Source of the DNA: Dehalococcoidia bacterium
GTDB lineage: Bacteria; Chloroflexota; Dehalococcoidia; SHYB01
Assembly: GCA_009693015.1 (NCBI GenBank)
Contig: SHYB01000002.1
Location: 1 to 64,000, forward strand
Direction: 5' to 3'
DNA: 64,000 bases
A program made the position numbers and the translations under genes. This document shows positions 1 to 8,219 of this stretch, in pieces (position 1 is the stretch's first letter; each line of letters begins with the position of its first letter). The notes under the pieces are model-generated. The model made no database searches. It was not told where the DNA came from and was given only the letters and a program-made list of their open reading frames with translations.

Positions 1-88
1 CCGCTTCATCCCCGCCGCCGCACGCCGCTGCCGCCAAGCTCACCACAACCGCAAGCATCAACACCATCCGTAGCCTTACCGTCCGCAT
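1..88 (-). CDS. ABC transporter solute-binding lipoprotein, N-terminal fragment (third tandem copy)
   Basis: Only the first 29 codons are inside the window. They read as a lipoprotein signal peptide: MRTVRLRM, a hydrophobic stretch (VLMLAVVVSLAAAA), then a lipobox Cys followed by GGGDEA. The same start pattern and the same Cys-Gly-Gly-Gly continuation occur in the two complete genes just upstream on this strand, so this is very likely a third paralogue of the family-5 solute-binding proteins. The fold and substrate cannot be checked because the rest of the gene lies outside. Inference from the shared leader only. Confidence 0.7.
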   Translation of the reverse strand, partial: MRTVRLRMVLMLAVVVSLAAAACGGGDEA

Positions 89-251
89 GCGAACTCCTTC
101 TTCGTCTTCACGAACCATCGTCCCATTCCACGTATCTCGCTGCACGCCGCAACTCGCCATTCGAGCGCGCGCACCCCTGCGCGTCCGCATGTCGGGGCGC
201 CGCCTATCCTTGCGAAAATCTCGCGCCATGTCAAGCACGCGATGCCATCCC

Positions 252-293
252 CCAATAAAACAGGAGCGCCCGCCAGAGGCGGGCGCTCTTTGT
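252..293 (-). terminator. Intrinsic terminator downstream of the second solute-binding protein gene
   Basis: An 11-bp perfect GC-rich stem (264-274 with 278-288) with a three-base loop is followed on the minus strand by CTGTTTTATT. It lies about 35 bases after the stop codon at 327, so it should end transcription of that gene and separate it from the next paralogue. Confidence 0.85.
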
Positions 294-326
294 CCCCCTG
301 CGCTCGCAGAGGTTATGTCTACTTGC

Positions 327-2087
327 CTAGTACCCTGCCTTCTCGTTCACCCCGACTCGGAACAGACCCAGCGCGATGTTGTCCCGCGTCACCTGGAACC
401 ATACCGGCACCACGGTAGGATCGTTCCTCACACCCCACAGCGCTGTGTAGTCCAGCACTGCGGGCGTCGCCACAACAGCTTCGGTAAGCAGAGGCGATAC
501 CACCTGGCCGGCCTTGATGTACTCCTCCAAATTCGCCACACCTAGCCAGTCGCGCACCTTCTGCCCTAGCACCTGGTCGTCGCTCATCTGGAACTGTGAC
601 GTCTTGTCGAACGCCGTCGATCCCTGATTGGCCCCGAACCGGTACAGCCCCAGGGAGAACATCCCGGCAACGCTCGGCTTCTCGTACTTCCTGGGGATGG
701 AGATGCTCGCCGACCAGGTGGCCTGCGGCATCGGCTTGCGGGTGATCTTCAGGCCAATGGCCTCCCAGTTCTGGGCCATGGCTTCAAAGATCTCTGGCAG
801 CTCCGGCTGTGTGGGCGGCACCCACACGTACATGTCCAGCTCAAAGCCTCGTGGGAATCCAGCGTCGGCAAGCATCTGCTTCGCCTTGGCGGGATCGTAC
901 GCGGGCACGGGGTGCTTCTTGTAGGAAGGATCGCCCTGATTAGCCGGCCAATCAACGGACGGCGTGGCGAAGCCCTTCATGAACCGGTTCGCCAGCGTAT
1001 CCCGGTCAATGGCGTAGAACTGCAGCGCTTGGCGCACCCGCACATCCGACAGCGGGTTCTTGCCGTAGCCCGGGTATTCCGCCACCCACTCCTGCTCCAT
1101 GCGGTAGTTGATCGTCCCGCCGACGCGGGAGATGATACGCAGGTTCGTATCATTCTTCACCGCCACCGCGTCAGAGCGGCTCAGCGTCGCCAGTTGTATC
1201 TGGTTCGTGCGCAGCGCCGCCGTCCGCGTCCCGTCTTCAGGAATGCCGTTGTAGACCAGCGTCTTCACCCGAGGCGTGCCCCAGAACCAGTGGTTCTCCG
1301 TGGCTTCCAAGGTGATAGACTGCCCCGGCTGGATGTTGACGACCTTGTATGGACCGCTTCCGATCGGCTGCCTGTTGTAGCCGCCCGCGCCTACCTGGTT
1401 CAAGTGTTTCATGTCCCACAAGAAGCACGGCGACCCGCCGCAACCGCCGACGGCCATGTACACAAAGGGCCAGAACGCATTGCGGCTCGTCAGCGTCAGC
1501 ACCACCGTGTTGTTATCCGGCGAGGTAACGTCCTTCACCTCGCGCTTCATCGGGCCTTGCGAGGCGATGATGATGTCCTTGCTGTCTCGCACCGTCAGAA
1601 TGGTGCCGGCCACGTCAGCCGCAGTCGCCACATTGCCGTTATGGAACTTGATCCCATCGCGCGTCTTGAATGTCCACACCGTGCCCGTGGTATCCAGCTG
1701 CCAGGAACTCACGATGCCGCGCGCTGGATCGTCCTTGTTCGTCGCATTTGTCCCAATGACCGGATCGTAGAACGCATCCTGGTACAGGTGCGGCGAGCCG
1801 GTCACGTAGTAGATGCCCTGGTAGTTGGACATGTCCGGCAGGCCAAACTGGAATGTGCCGCGCGGCTGCGGCACCGCCGTCGCAGTGGGCGGGGGCACCG
1901 GCGTATTCGTCGGCCGCGCCGTGGGAACAGCCGTCGGCGCCTGCGTCGCCTGGGGCGCCATCGTTGCTGCCGGCGCTCTGGTCGCCGGCGCGGTCGTCGC
2001 CTCCTCATCACCGCCGCCGCACGCCGCCGTCACCAGCATCGTCACCAGTGCCAGCAGAACTGCCATTCGAAGGTTCACTGCTCGCAT
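327..2087 (-). CDS. Family-5 (peptide/opine/nickel type) ABC transporter solute-binding lipoprotein
   Basis: 586 residues. A lipoprotein leader ends at Cys23 (lipobox VTAAC), so the protein should be anchored outside the membrane. A Pro/Thr/Ala linker (about residues 27-75, PTARPTNTPVPPPTAT) leads to the SBP_bac_5 domain, with typical stretches such as WTFKTRDGIKFHNG and VRVRQALQFYAIDRD. The start was set at 2087 because GGAGG lies seven bases upstream and the leader begins there; the frame is open further upstream but without a leader. It is about 55-65% similar by eye to the next gene upstream (2228-4012). No permease or ATPase genes lie nearby, so the substrate (family members bind peptides, sugars or opines) is not known. 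Confidence 0.9.
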   Translation of the reverse strand: MRAVNLRMAVLLALVTMLVTAACGGGDEEATTAPATRAPAATMAPQATQAPTAVPTARPTNTPVPPPTATAVPQPRGTFQFGLPDMSNYQGIYYVTGSPHLYQDAFYDPVIGTNATNKDDPARGIVSSWQLDTTGTVWTFKTRDGIKFHNGNVATAADVAGTILTVRDSKDIIIASQGPMKREVKDVTSPDNNTVVLTLTSRNAFWPFVYMAVGGCGGSPCFLWDMKHLNQVGAGGYNRQPIGSGPYKVVNIQPGQSITLEATENHWFWGTPRVKTLVYNGIPEDGTRTAALRTNQIQLATLSRSDAVAVKNDTNLRIISRVGGTINYRMEQEWVAEYPGYGKNPLSDVRVRQALQFYAIDRDTLANRFMKGFATPSVDWPANQGDPSYKKHPVPAYDPAKAKQMLADAGFPRGFELDMYVWVPPTQPELPEIFEAMAQNWEAIGLKITRKPMPQATWSASISIPRKYEKPSVAGMFSLGLYRFGANQGSTAFDKTSQFQMSDDQVLGQKVRDWLGVANLEEYIKAGQVVSPLLTEAVVATPAVLDYTALWGVRNDPTVVPVWFQVTRDNIALGLFRVGVNEKAGY

Positions 2088-2171
2088 ATATCCTCCATCT
2101 CTCCACTCTGCTGCCTTCCGCCGGTTTCCCAAGGGGTCCGGCGACTTGCCCCGCACGCCGAATATGAGGAA

Positions 2172-2205
2172 ACCGTGCCCACCCCAGTTCCGGGGCGGGC
2201 ACGGT
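2172..2205 (-). terminator. Stem-loop terminator between the two solute-binding protein genes
   Basis: A long imperfect stem pairs ACCGTGCCC at 2172-2180 with GGGCACGGT at 2197-2205, extended inward by CCCC/GGGG. On the minus strand it is followed by TTTCCTC. It sits about 22 bases after the stop of the upstream paralogue (2228), so it probably ends or attenuates that transcript. Confidence 0.65.
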
Positions 2206-2227
2206 CCGTCGATCCTCAACTCTTACT

Positions 2228-4012
2228 CTAGAAGCCCTTCTTCTCGTTCAACCCCGCGCGGAACAACCCCCACGCGATGTTGTCCTTCGTCACCTCAAAC
2301 CATGAAGGAATCACGCTCGGGTCGGCCCGCGCGCCCCACAGCGCCGTGTAGTCCAGCACCGCGGGCGTGGAGATCACCTGGTCCACGTAGTCCTTCATCA
2401 CGCCCTTGCCTGCCGCATTGTACGCCTCCAGCGTCTTCGATGCATTCCAGTCCGCCACTCTCTGCTCCATCACCTTGTCCCTGGACGTCTGGAACTGCCC
2501 CGCCTCCTCAAACGCCGATGCTCCCTGGTTCGCGCTGAACCGGTACAGCCCCAGCGAGTACATCCCCGACACGGACGGCCGGTCGAACTTCTTGGGAATC
2601 AGGTAGACCTGTGAGTAGGAGGCTTGGGAGATCGGTCTGCGCGTCACCTTGATGCCGATGTTCTCCCACATCCCCGCCATCGCCTCGAAGATCTCCGGCA
2701 GCTCCGGCTGCGTAGGCGGCGTCCAGATGTGCATGTCTATCGCAAACCCGTTGGGATAGCCCGCCGCCGCCAGCATCTGCTTCGCCTTCGCCACGTCGAA
2801 GGCCGGCACGGGGATCTTCTCGTACGAAGGATCGCCCTGGTTCGCCGGGTAGTTCACTGAAGGTATGGCGTACCCCTTCATGAAGTTCGTCGCCAGTACC
2901 GTCCGGTCAATGGCCTGGAAGTTCATCGCCCGCCGCACGTTCACATCGGCCAGCGGGTTCTTCCCGTAGCCCGGGTACTCCGTCACCCACGACTGCTCCA
3001 TGCGGTAGTTGATCGTCCCGCCCGCGCGGGAGATCAGCCGCAGGTTGGAATCACCCTTCACGATGCTCGCGCTGGAGCGGCTTACCGCACCTATCTGAAT
3101 TTGGTTCGTCCGCAGCGCCGCCGTCAGTGTCCCGTCCTCGGGTATCTCTTGGAACACCAGCGTCTTCACCCGGGGAACGCCCCAGAACCAGTGCTTGTCA
3201 ATCGCCTCCATCGTGACCTTTGAGGCGACCTGGATGTCGGTGATCTTGAACGGCCCGCTGCTCACCGGGTTCTTGTTGTACCCGCCGATCCCCACCGCCT
3301 CGAAGTGCTTCTGGCTGTTCAACATGCACGGAGACCCGCCGCACCCGCCCATGGCGAAGTAGGTGAACGGCCAGAAGTAATTGGCATTCGCCAGCGTCAA
3401 CACCAATGTGTTGGCGTCCGGCGCTTTCGCATCCACCACGTCGCGCGCGAATGGCCCTTTGGCGGATACGGTGACGTCCTTGTTATCCCGGATAGCCAGC
3501 ACCCACCAGCCCACATCGGAAGCTGTTGCCTTCACCCCATTGTGGAAGAAGACGTCGTCGCGCGTTTTGAACGTCCACACCTTCCCGTCCGCGCTCACCT
3601 GCCATGACATGGCGAAGCCGCGCGTGGGGTCATCCTTCCTGTTGGCGTCCGTGCCGATCACCGGGTCGTATGCTCCGTCAATGTAGTTGTGCGCTGACCC
3701 GCTGCTGTGATAGATGCCCACCGAACCGGACAGGCTCGGCATCCCGAAGCTCAGCGTCCCGCGCGGCTGCGGCACTGCCGTCGCCGTCGGCGCAGGCACC
3801 GGCGTCGCCGTCGGCGCAGGCACCGGCGTATTCGCCGGCCGCGCCGTCGCCGTCGCTACAGGCGCTTGTGCCGTCGCCGGTGCCGTACTCGGCGCAACCT
3901 TCGCCGCCTGTGGCGCCGTGGTCGCCTCGTCGCTGCCGCCGCCGCACGCCGCCACCACCAGACTCACCGCCACCGTCAGAACTAACATCGCCCGAATGTG
4001 CATACCTCGCAT
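2228..4012 (-). CDS. Family-5 ABC transporter solute-binding lipoprotein (paralogue)
   Basis: 594 residues. The leader MRGMHIRAML is followed by a hydrophobic core and lipobox VVAAC with Cys23, then a repetitive Pro/Ala/Thr linker (two near-identical TPVPAPTAT units), then an SBP_bac_5 domain. Shared landmarks with the downstream paralogue include CGGSPC, GTINYRMEQ and NQGDPSYEKIPVPAFD. The start at 4012 has GGAGGAG about six bases upstream; a start 27 bases further up lacks one. The protein should sit on the outer face of the membrane and deliver an unknown solute to an ABC permease encoded elsewhere. The tandem arrangement suggests expansion of uptake specificity by duplication. Confidence 0.9.
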   Translation of the reverse strand: MRGMHIRAMLVLTVAVSLVVAACGGGSDEATTAPQAAKVAPSTAPATAQAPVATATARPANTPVPAPTATPVPAPTATAVPQPRGTLSFGMPSLSGSVGIYHSSGSAHNYIDGAYDPVIGTDANRKDDPTRGFAMSWQVSADGKVWTFKTRDDVFFHNGVKATASDVGWWVLAIRDNKDVTVSAKGPFARDVVDAKAPDANTLVLTLANANYFWPFTYFAMGGCGGSPCMLNSQKHFEAVGIGGYNKNPVSSGPFKITDIQVASKVTMEAIDKHWFWGVPRVKTLVFQEIPEDGTLTAALRTNQIQIGAVSRSSASIVKGDSNLRLISRAGGTINYRMEQSWVTEYPGYGKNPLADVNVRRAMNFQAIDRTVLATNFMKGYAIPSVNYPANQGDPSYEKIPVPAFDVAKAKQMLAAAGYPNGFAIDMHIWTPPTQPELPEIFEAMAGMWENIGIKVTRRPISQASYSQVYLIPKKFDRPSVSGMYSLGLYRFSANQGASAFEEAGQFQTSRDKVMEQRVADWNASKTLEAYNAAGKGVMKDYVDQVISTPAVLDYTALWGARADPSVIPSWFEVTKDNIAWGLFRAGLNEKKGF

Positions 4013-4115
4013 AACTCTCCTCCTGCTAACTGCTTCCAACTGTTGTCGGGAATGCGTCCGAACTGCACTGCCCTCACGCCACTTGATGGAAGAGAATGAA
4101 AACGTAGCTCACCTT

Positions 4116-4145
4116 ACTTCTTACTACGAAACTTCTTACTACGAA
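4116..4145. repeat. Exact 15-bp tandem direct repeat in the leader of the solute-binding protein gene
   Basis: ACTTCTTACTACGAA occurs twice back to back at 4116-4130 and 4131-4145, in an AT-richer stretch between the candidate promoter and the start at 4012. It could be an operator-type site or a replication slippage product; the sequence does not decide. Confidence 0.7.
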
Positions 4146-4192
4146 CCAACACGGCTCGCGGTTCTTCTCCCACGCATGAATCGTATCGCAGT

Positions 4193-4221
4193 ATTTGATA
4201 CGTCCCGCGTCGTCCTGTCAA
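4193..4221 (-). promoter_or_regulatory. Candidate sigma70-type promoter for the 2228-4012 gene
   Basis: On the minus strand a perfect TTGACA (4216-4221) is followed after 17 bases by TCAAAT (4193-4198). It lies between the SDR stop (4235) and the solute-binding protein start (4012). The -10 match is only fair. Confidence 0.4.
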
Positions 4222-4234
4222 GGGGGGGGCGGCG

Positions 4235-5083
4235 CTACTCCATGACCAGTCCGCCATCCACATTCAGTATCTGGCCGATCATATAGCTGCACGAATCCGA
4301 CGCCAAAAACGCTGCCACCTCCGCAATCTCTTCTGGCAGCGCCACCCTCCCGAGCGGAATCGTTGCCGCCCTCCCTTCCAGCCACCGCTGGCGATACTGC
4401 TCGTAGCTGATCCCCTCATCCGCCGCCTGGCGCATCTCATTCAGGCTCACCCTGCTCGTATTCGTCACCCCCGGCGACACCGCGTTCACGAAAATTCGGT
4501 CCTTCGCCAATTCCAGCGCCAGCACCTTCGTCAGCATATTCAGCCCCGCCTTCGAGCTGGCATACGCCGCCGAAACCGGCATCGGCTTCTTCGCCCCGTG
4601 CGTGGAGACGTTGATAATCCGGCCCCCGCGTCCCGCCTTGATCATCTCCCGCGCCGCGAACTTGCAGCACAGCATCGGCCCCCGCAGGTTCACCGCCTGC
4701 ACCCAGTCCCACTCCGCCGCGTCGCTATCCACCAGGTGCGCCCTCTCCTGCCGCATAAACGCCCGCGCCGCGTTCACCAGAATATCGATCCTCCCCATCT
4801 TCGCCACCGTCTCCCCCACCATCGCCTCGATCTGCTTTGCGTCCGAGAGATCGCAGCGCACCGTATGCGCCCTCCGTCCCAGCGCCCGCACCTGCTCCGC
4901 CACGCTCTCGATACCCCGCCAGCCCGCCGCCTTTTCCTCCGCCGCGATCCGCTCCGGCGGATGCTCGATGTCGCTCACCACAATATCCGCGCCGTCCCGC
5001 GCCAGCCGCAGCGCAATCGCCCGCCCGATGCTCCGCATCCCATACGCCCCCGTCACCAGCGCCACCTTCCCTTCCTGGCCCAT
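4235..5083 (-). CDS. SDR-family NAD(P)-dependent oxidoreductase
   Basis: 282 residues, a classical short-chain dehydrogenase length. The N terminus has the dinucleotide-binding strand and loop (VALVTGAYGMRSIGRAIA), a longer than usual glycine loop. The NNAG equivalent is ILVNAA. The catalytic Ser and the YxxxK pair are in NVSTHGAKKP and AYASSKAGL, and the C terminus keeps DGG. The start at 5083 was preferred over the ATG six bases upstream because GGAG is seven bases from it but only one base from the other. It lies divergently from the CaiB pair starting at 5290, so it may act on a product of that pathway. The substrate is not known. Confidence 0.9.
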   Translation of the reverse strand: MGQEGKVALVTGAYGMRSIGRAIALRLARDGADIVVSDIEHPPERIAAEEKAAGWRGIESVAEQVRALGRRAHTVRCDLSDAKQIEAMVGETVAKMGRIDILVNAARAFMRQERAHLVDSDAAEWDWVQAVNLRGPMLCCKFAAREMIKAGRGGRIINVSTHGAKKPMPVSAAYASSKAGLNMLTKVLALELAKDRIFVNAVSPGVTNTSRVSLNEMRQAADEGISYEQYRQRWLEGRAATIPLGRVALPEEIAEVAAFLASDSCSYMIGQILNVDGGLVME

Positions 5084-5174
5084 CGTCATGCTCCTTTCTG
5101 CACCTGCCCCTGACGCCCTTCGCCGCTCCTCGCCCCAATCGCCACGCGCCCCGTCATTCTAGCGGCGCCCGCAA

Positions 5175-5210
5175 GTAGGGGCGAAGCAGTGTACCGCACT
5201 GCTTCGCCCT
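5175..5210. repeat. Palindromic repeat of the TAGGGGCG family (copy 1)
   Basis: GTAGGGGCG, then GAAGCAGTG, a short loop, and the inverted CACTGCTTC followed by GCCCT form a nearly perfect 16-bp hairpin. Three other intergenic hairpins (25175, 25295, 28160) share the outer GTAGGGGCG/CGCCC flanks or a close variant, with different cores. It lies in the divergent region between the SDR and CaiB genes. Confidence 0.7.
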
Positions 5211-5289
5211 CCCCCGCTTCCTTGACCCTCCTCCCGCCTTCCTCTACACTCCCCCAGCACACAGCGCCTGTTGAGAGAGACCCAACCCC

Positions 5290-6501
5290 ATGCAACCCCT
5301 TGCCGGCCTCCGCGTCCTCGACCTCACCTGGCACATCGCCGGCCCCTACTGCACCAAACTCCTTGCCGATTACGGCGCCTCCGTCCTCAAGATCGAGCGT
5401 CCCGCCGGCGGCGACCCTGCCCGCGCCGCAGGCCCCTTCCCCGGCGACATCCCCCATCCCGAACGCTCCGGCCTCTTCCTCCACCTCAACACTAACAAAC
5501 AGTCCGTCACCGTCAACATCAAGACAGACGCCGGCCAGGAAATCATCCGCCAACTCGTCCGCGAAAGCGATATCCTCGTCGAATCCTTCGCCCCCCGCGT
5601 CCTCCCCTGCCTCGGCCTCGACTACCCCGCGCTATCCAAAATCAACCCCCGCCTCGTCATGTGCTCCATCAGCAACTTCGGCCAGAGCGGCCCCTACCGC
5701 GATTGGAAGGCCACCAACTTCACCATCGAAGCCATGGGCGGCCTCCCCTCCTGCACCGGCGACCCCGAGTTCGAGCCGCTCAAGCAGGCCGACCATCTTA
5801 TGGAATACCTCGGCGGCCAGGCCGCTGCCGCCGCCATCATGGGCGCCGCCCTCCACCAGCGCTGGGCAGGCGTGGGCCAGCACATCGACCTCTCCCTCTA
5901 CGAAGTCTCCGCCGCCTGCGCCGATCGCCGCATGACCGGCCTCCTCGGCTACCAATACACCCGCCAGATAGCCGATCGCGTCCCCAACCTGCCCACGGCA
6001 TTGCCCTACGGCTACTTCGCCGCCAGCGACGGCTTCGCCTGCTTCATCGTTGCCCCTCCCGCCCGCTGGACGCGCTTCATGGACATGATCGGCCGTCCTG
6101 ACCTCAAGGCCGGCCAGCGCTTCCACGATCCCGGCTTCTGGAGCACCCCGGAAGCCAAGGAGGAGATGGACCTCCTCTTCTACCCCTGGCTCAGCGACCG
6201 CACCAAGCAGCAGGCGTTCGAAGAAGGCCAGAAGCACCGCATCGCCTGCTGCCCCGTGAATACCGCGGCGGACGTCCTCACCGACCCCCACCTCAGCGCC
6301 CGCGGCTTCTTCCAACACGCCGATCACCCGGAGGCGGGCCTCCTCCCTTACACTGGCCCCTCCTTCCGCCTGGAGCGCGAAGGCTTTGCCCTGCGTTCCA
6401 CCGCGCCGCTCCTCGGCCGGCATAACAGCCAAGTTCTCGGCGGCACGCTCGGCCTCTCCCCCCAGGAGCTTGCCGTGCTCCGCGCCACGGGGTGCATCTA
6501 A
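5290..6501 (+). CDS. CaiB/BaiF (family III) CoA-transferase, subunit with altered active site
   Basis: 403 residues, the usual family length. Family III enzymes move CoA between carboxylic acids through an aspartyl-CoA intermediate. N-terminal landmarks are LRVLDLTWHIAGPYCTKLL and the CoA-site region RESDILVESF; QHIDLSLYE follows the position of the catalytic residue. Aligning on the GxGQ-(I/V)-D stretch and the conserved Gly four residues after the catalytic Asp places Glu172 where the nucleophilic Asp is expected. The stop codon overlaps the start of the next gene (TAATG), which has the Asp. This suggests a heteromer in which only the partner carries the usual nucleophile. The substrate is unknown. 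Confidence 0.88.
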   Translation: MQPLAGLRVLDLTWHIAGPYCTKLLADYGASVLKIERPAGGDPARAAGPFPGDIPHPERSGLFLHLNTNKQSVTVNIKTDAGQEIIRQLVRESDILVESFAPRVLPCLGLDYPALSKINPRLVMCSISNFGQSGPYRDWKATNFTIEAMGGLPSCTGDPEFEPLKQADHLMEYLGGQAAAAAIMGAALHQRWAGVGQHIDLSLYEVSAACADRRMTGLLGYQYTRQIADRVPNLPTALPYGYFAASDGFACFIVAPPARWTRFMDMIGRPDLKAGQRFHDPGFWSTPEAKEEMDLLFYPWLSDRTKQQAFEEGQKHRIACCPVNTAADVLTDPHLSARGFFQHADHPEAGLLPYTGPSFRLEREGFALRSTAPLLGRHNSQVLGGTLGLSPQELAVLRATGCI

Positions 6502-7802
6502 TGGCGAACCTCCCCCTCTCCCGCATTCGCGTACTCGATTTCACCCTCATCTGGGCCGGCCCCCACGCCGTCATGATGCTCGGCGATCTCGGCGCCGAAA
6601 TCATCCGCGTCGAATCCACCAACCACCACATCACCAACACCCGTGGCTTCGTCGCCAAGCCCACCAAGGACCTGGTGAAACGCCTCGGCTACCTCGGCTC
6701 CCTCTACGCCGATCTCGACCCCAAAGACCAGCCCTGGAACCGCCACGCCATGTTCAACAGCATGGGCCGCAACAAGAAATCCATGACCGTGGACATGACC
6801 ACCACCGAAGGCCGCGACATCCTCTACGACCTCATCCGCATCTCCGATGTCCTCGTGGAAAACAACGCCGTGGGCATGCTTGCCCGCTTCGGCCTCGGCT
6901 ATGAAGATGTGCGACGTCTCAACCCCGCGCTCATCTACATGAGCATGCCCATCTTCGGCCTCGCCGGCCCCTACAAAGACTACCTCGGCTTCGGCGTCAA
7001 CGGCGACGCCATCACCGGCGTCCTCTGGCAGCGCGGCTACCCCGGCCAGGACATCCCCTCCGCCGGCGTCGGCAACTACATGGACGCCGCATCCGGCGTC
7101 ACCGCATCCTACGCCGTCATGACCGCACTCTTCGAGCGTGACCGCACCGGCAAGGGCCAGTTCGTGGAGTTCTGCCAGCTAGAGCACCTCGTCACCCAGA
7201 TCGGCGGCCCCATCATGGACGCCGCAATGAACAAGCGCGCCCTCGGCTCCACCGGCAACCGCGACCCCATCCGCGCCCCCCAGGGCTTCTACCCCTGTCA
7301 GGGGCACGACCGCTGGATCGCCATCTCCGTCGGCCCTGACGCCGAATGGGCCGCCCTCTGCCTTGCCATCGCCCAGCCCGCCCTCGAGCATGACCCCCGC
7401 TTCGCCGACCCCTTCCTCCGTCACGCCAACCACGATGCCCTCGACACCGTCATCAGCGCATGGTCCCGCACCCTGGACGCCCGCCGCGCCATGGAGCACC
7501 TCCAGCGCCACGGCGTCCCCGCCGGCATGGCCGCCCAAGACCCAGACGTCTTGGAAGACCCCCAGCTTGCCGCACGCGAGTTCTTCCACCAGAAACACCA
7601 TGCCGCCACCGGCACATACCGCTTCCCCGGCCACTTCTACAAAATGTCCGCCACCCCCCCGCGCTTTGATACGCCTCCGCCCCTCCTCGGCGAGCACAAC
7701 GCCTACGTCTACCGCGACCTCCTCGGCAAAGACGACGCCGCCATCCGCCACCTCGTCGAACGCGGCCACATCGGCACCGCCTATACCGAAAACATGAAGT
7801 AG
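6501..7802 (+). CDS. CaiB/BaiF (family III) CoA-transferase, subunit with catalytic Asp
   Basis: 433 residues. The start overlaps the previous stop by one base, giving translational coupling. Family signs are IRVLDFTLIWAGP near the N terminus, ISDVLVENN, and the catalytic region GNYMDAASGVTASYAVM with Asp195 at the expected nucleophile position, followed by TGKGQFVEF. The segment TRGFVAKPTKDL and the WNRHAMFNSMGRNKKSMTVD stretch are shared with the second gene of the other pair (43277-44593). The two pairs are therefore duplicated two-gene modules, each probably a heteromeric CoA-transferase. The acids used are not known. Confidence 0.9.
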   Translation: MANLPLSRIRVLDFTLIWAGPHAVMMLGDLGAEIIRVESTNHHITNTRGFVAKPTKDLVKRLGYLGSLYADLDPKDQPWNRHAMFNSMGRNKKSMTVDMTTTEGRDILYDLIRISDVLVENNAVGMLARFGLGYEDVRRLNPALIYMSMPIFGLAGPYKDYLGFGVNGDAITGVLWQRGYPGQDIPSAGVGNYMDAASGVTASYAVMTALFERDRTGKGQFVEFCQLEHLVTQIGGPIMDAAMNKRALGSTGNRDPIRAPQGFYPCQGHDRWIAISVGPDAEWAALCLAIAQPALEHDPRFADPFLRHANHDALDTVISAWSRTLDARRAMEHLQRHGVPAGMAAQDPDVLEDPQLAAREFFHQKHHAATGTYRFPGHFYKMSATPPRFDTPPPLLGEHNAYVYRDLLGKDDAAIRHLVERGHIGTAYTENMK

Positions 7803-7813
7803 CGAACCTCCGT

Positions 7814-7870
7814 CATTCCGGCGCAGGCCGGAATCCAGTCCTAAGGCTGTCACTCTGAGCGCAGCGAAGA
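7814..7870 (+). repeat. Common bacterial dispersed repeats (CATTCCGGC palindrome and TGAGCGCAGCGAAGAG unit)
   Basis: ATTCCGGCGCAGGCCGGAAT is a palindrome of the type that follows GTC and precedes CCAGTC in many genomes; a relative is at 28040. Next to it lies CTCTGAGCGCAGCGAAGAGTCT, related to CATTCTGAGCGGAGCGAAG at 22649. These are short intergenic repeats with no coding signal. Confidence 0.65.
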
Positions 7871-7930
7871 GTCTGGGGTGAGGGTGACACACGCATCAAC
7901 ACCTGTCAGCTCCTGCGCGGCAACTCCCCT

Positions 7931-8145
7931 CCTAGGGTGAGTGCCAGAGAGGGGCTAAGCCCCTCTCTGGCGGGGAATTACGGGGGTGTCCCCCGTTCCT
8001 CTCTTGCAACCTGAGTGGGTGGGCGGGTGGGAGCAACGAGCTATCGCGCCCAACAGCGGCAGCATCCTCCCCCCTCTCCCAATGGGAGAGGGTTGGGGTG
8101 AGGGCACATCACTGCGACGCATGCCAGCACGCGGCAGCATCCTCC
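7931..8145 (+). repeat. Modular G4-hairpin intergenic repeat, copy A
   Basis: The stretch between the CaiB pair and the MFS gene (7803-8219) holds no gene. It contains the modules in order: hairpin 1 (CCAGAGAGGGG/CCCCTCTCTGG, 7944-7970), hairpin 2 (ACGGGGGTGTCCCCCGT), the G-tract block (four GGG with one-base loops, 8017-8031), GCGGCAGCATCC, and a CCCTCTCCC/GGGAGAGGG hairpin ending in GGGTGAGG. GCGGCAGCATCC occurs a second time near 8132. Confidence 0.8.
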
Positions 8146-8219
8146 TAATCCTAACGCCGCTATACAAGGCCCCCGCCGCGCCGTAGCATGTGTAGCCGGC
8201 CACCCCCCGCCAGCCACAC

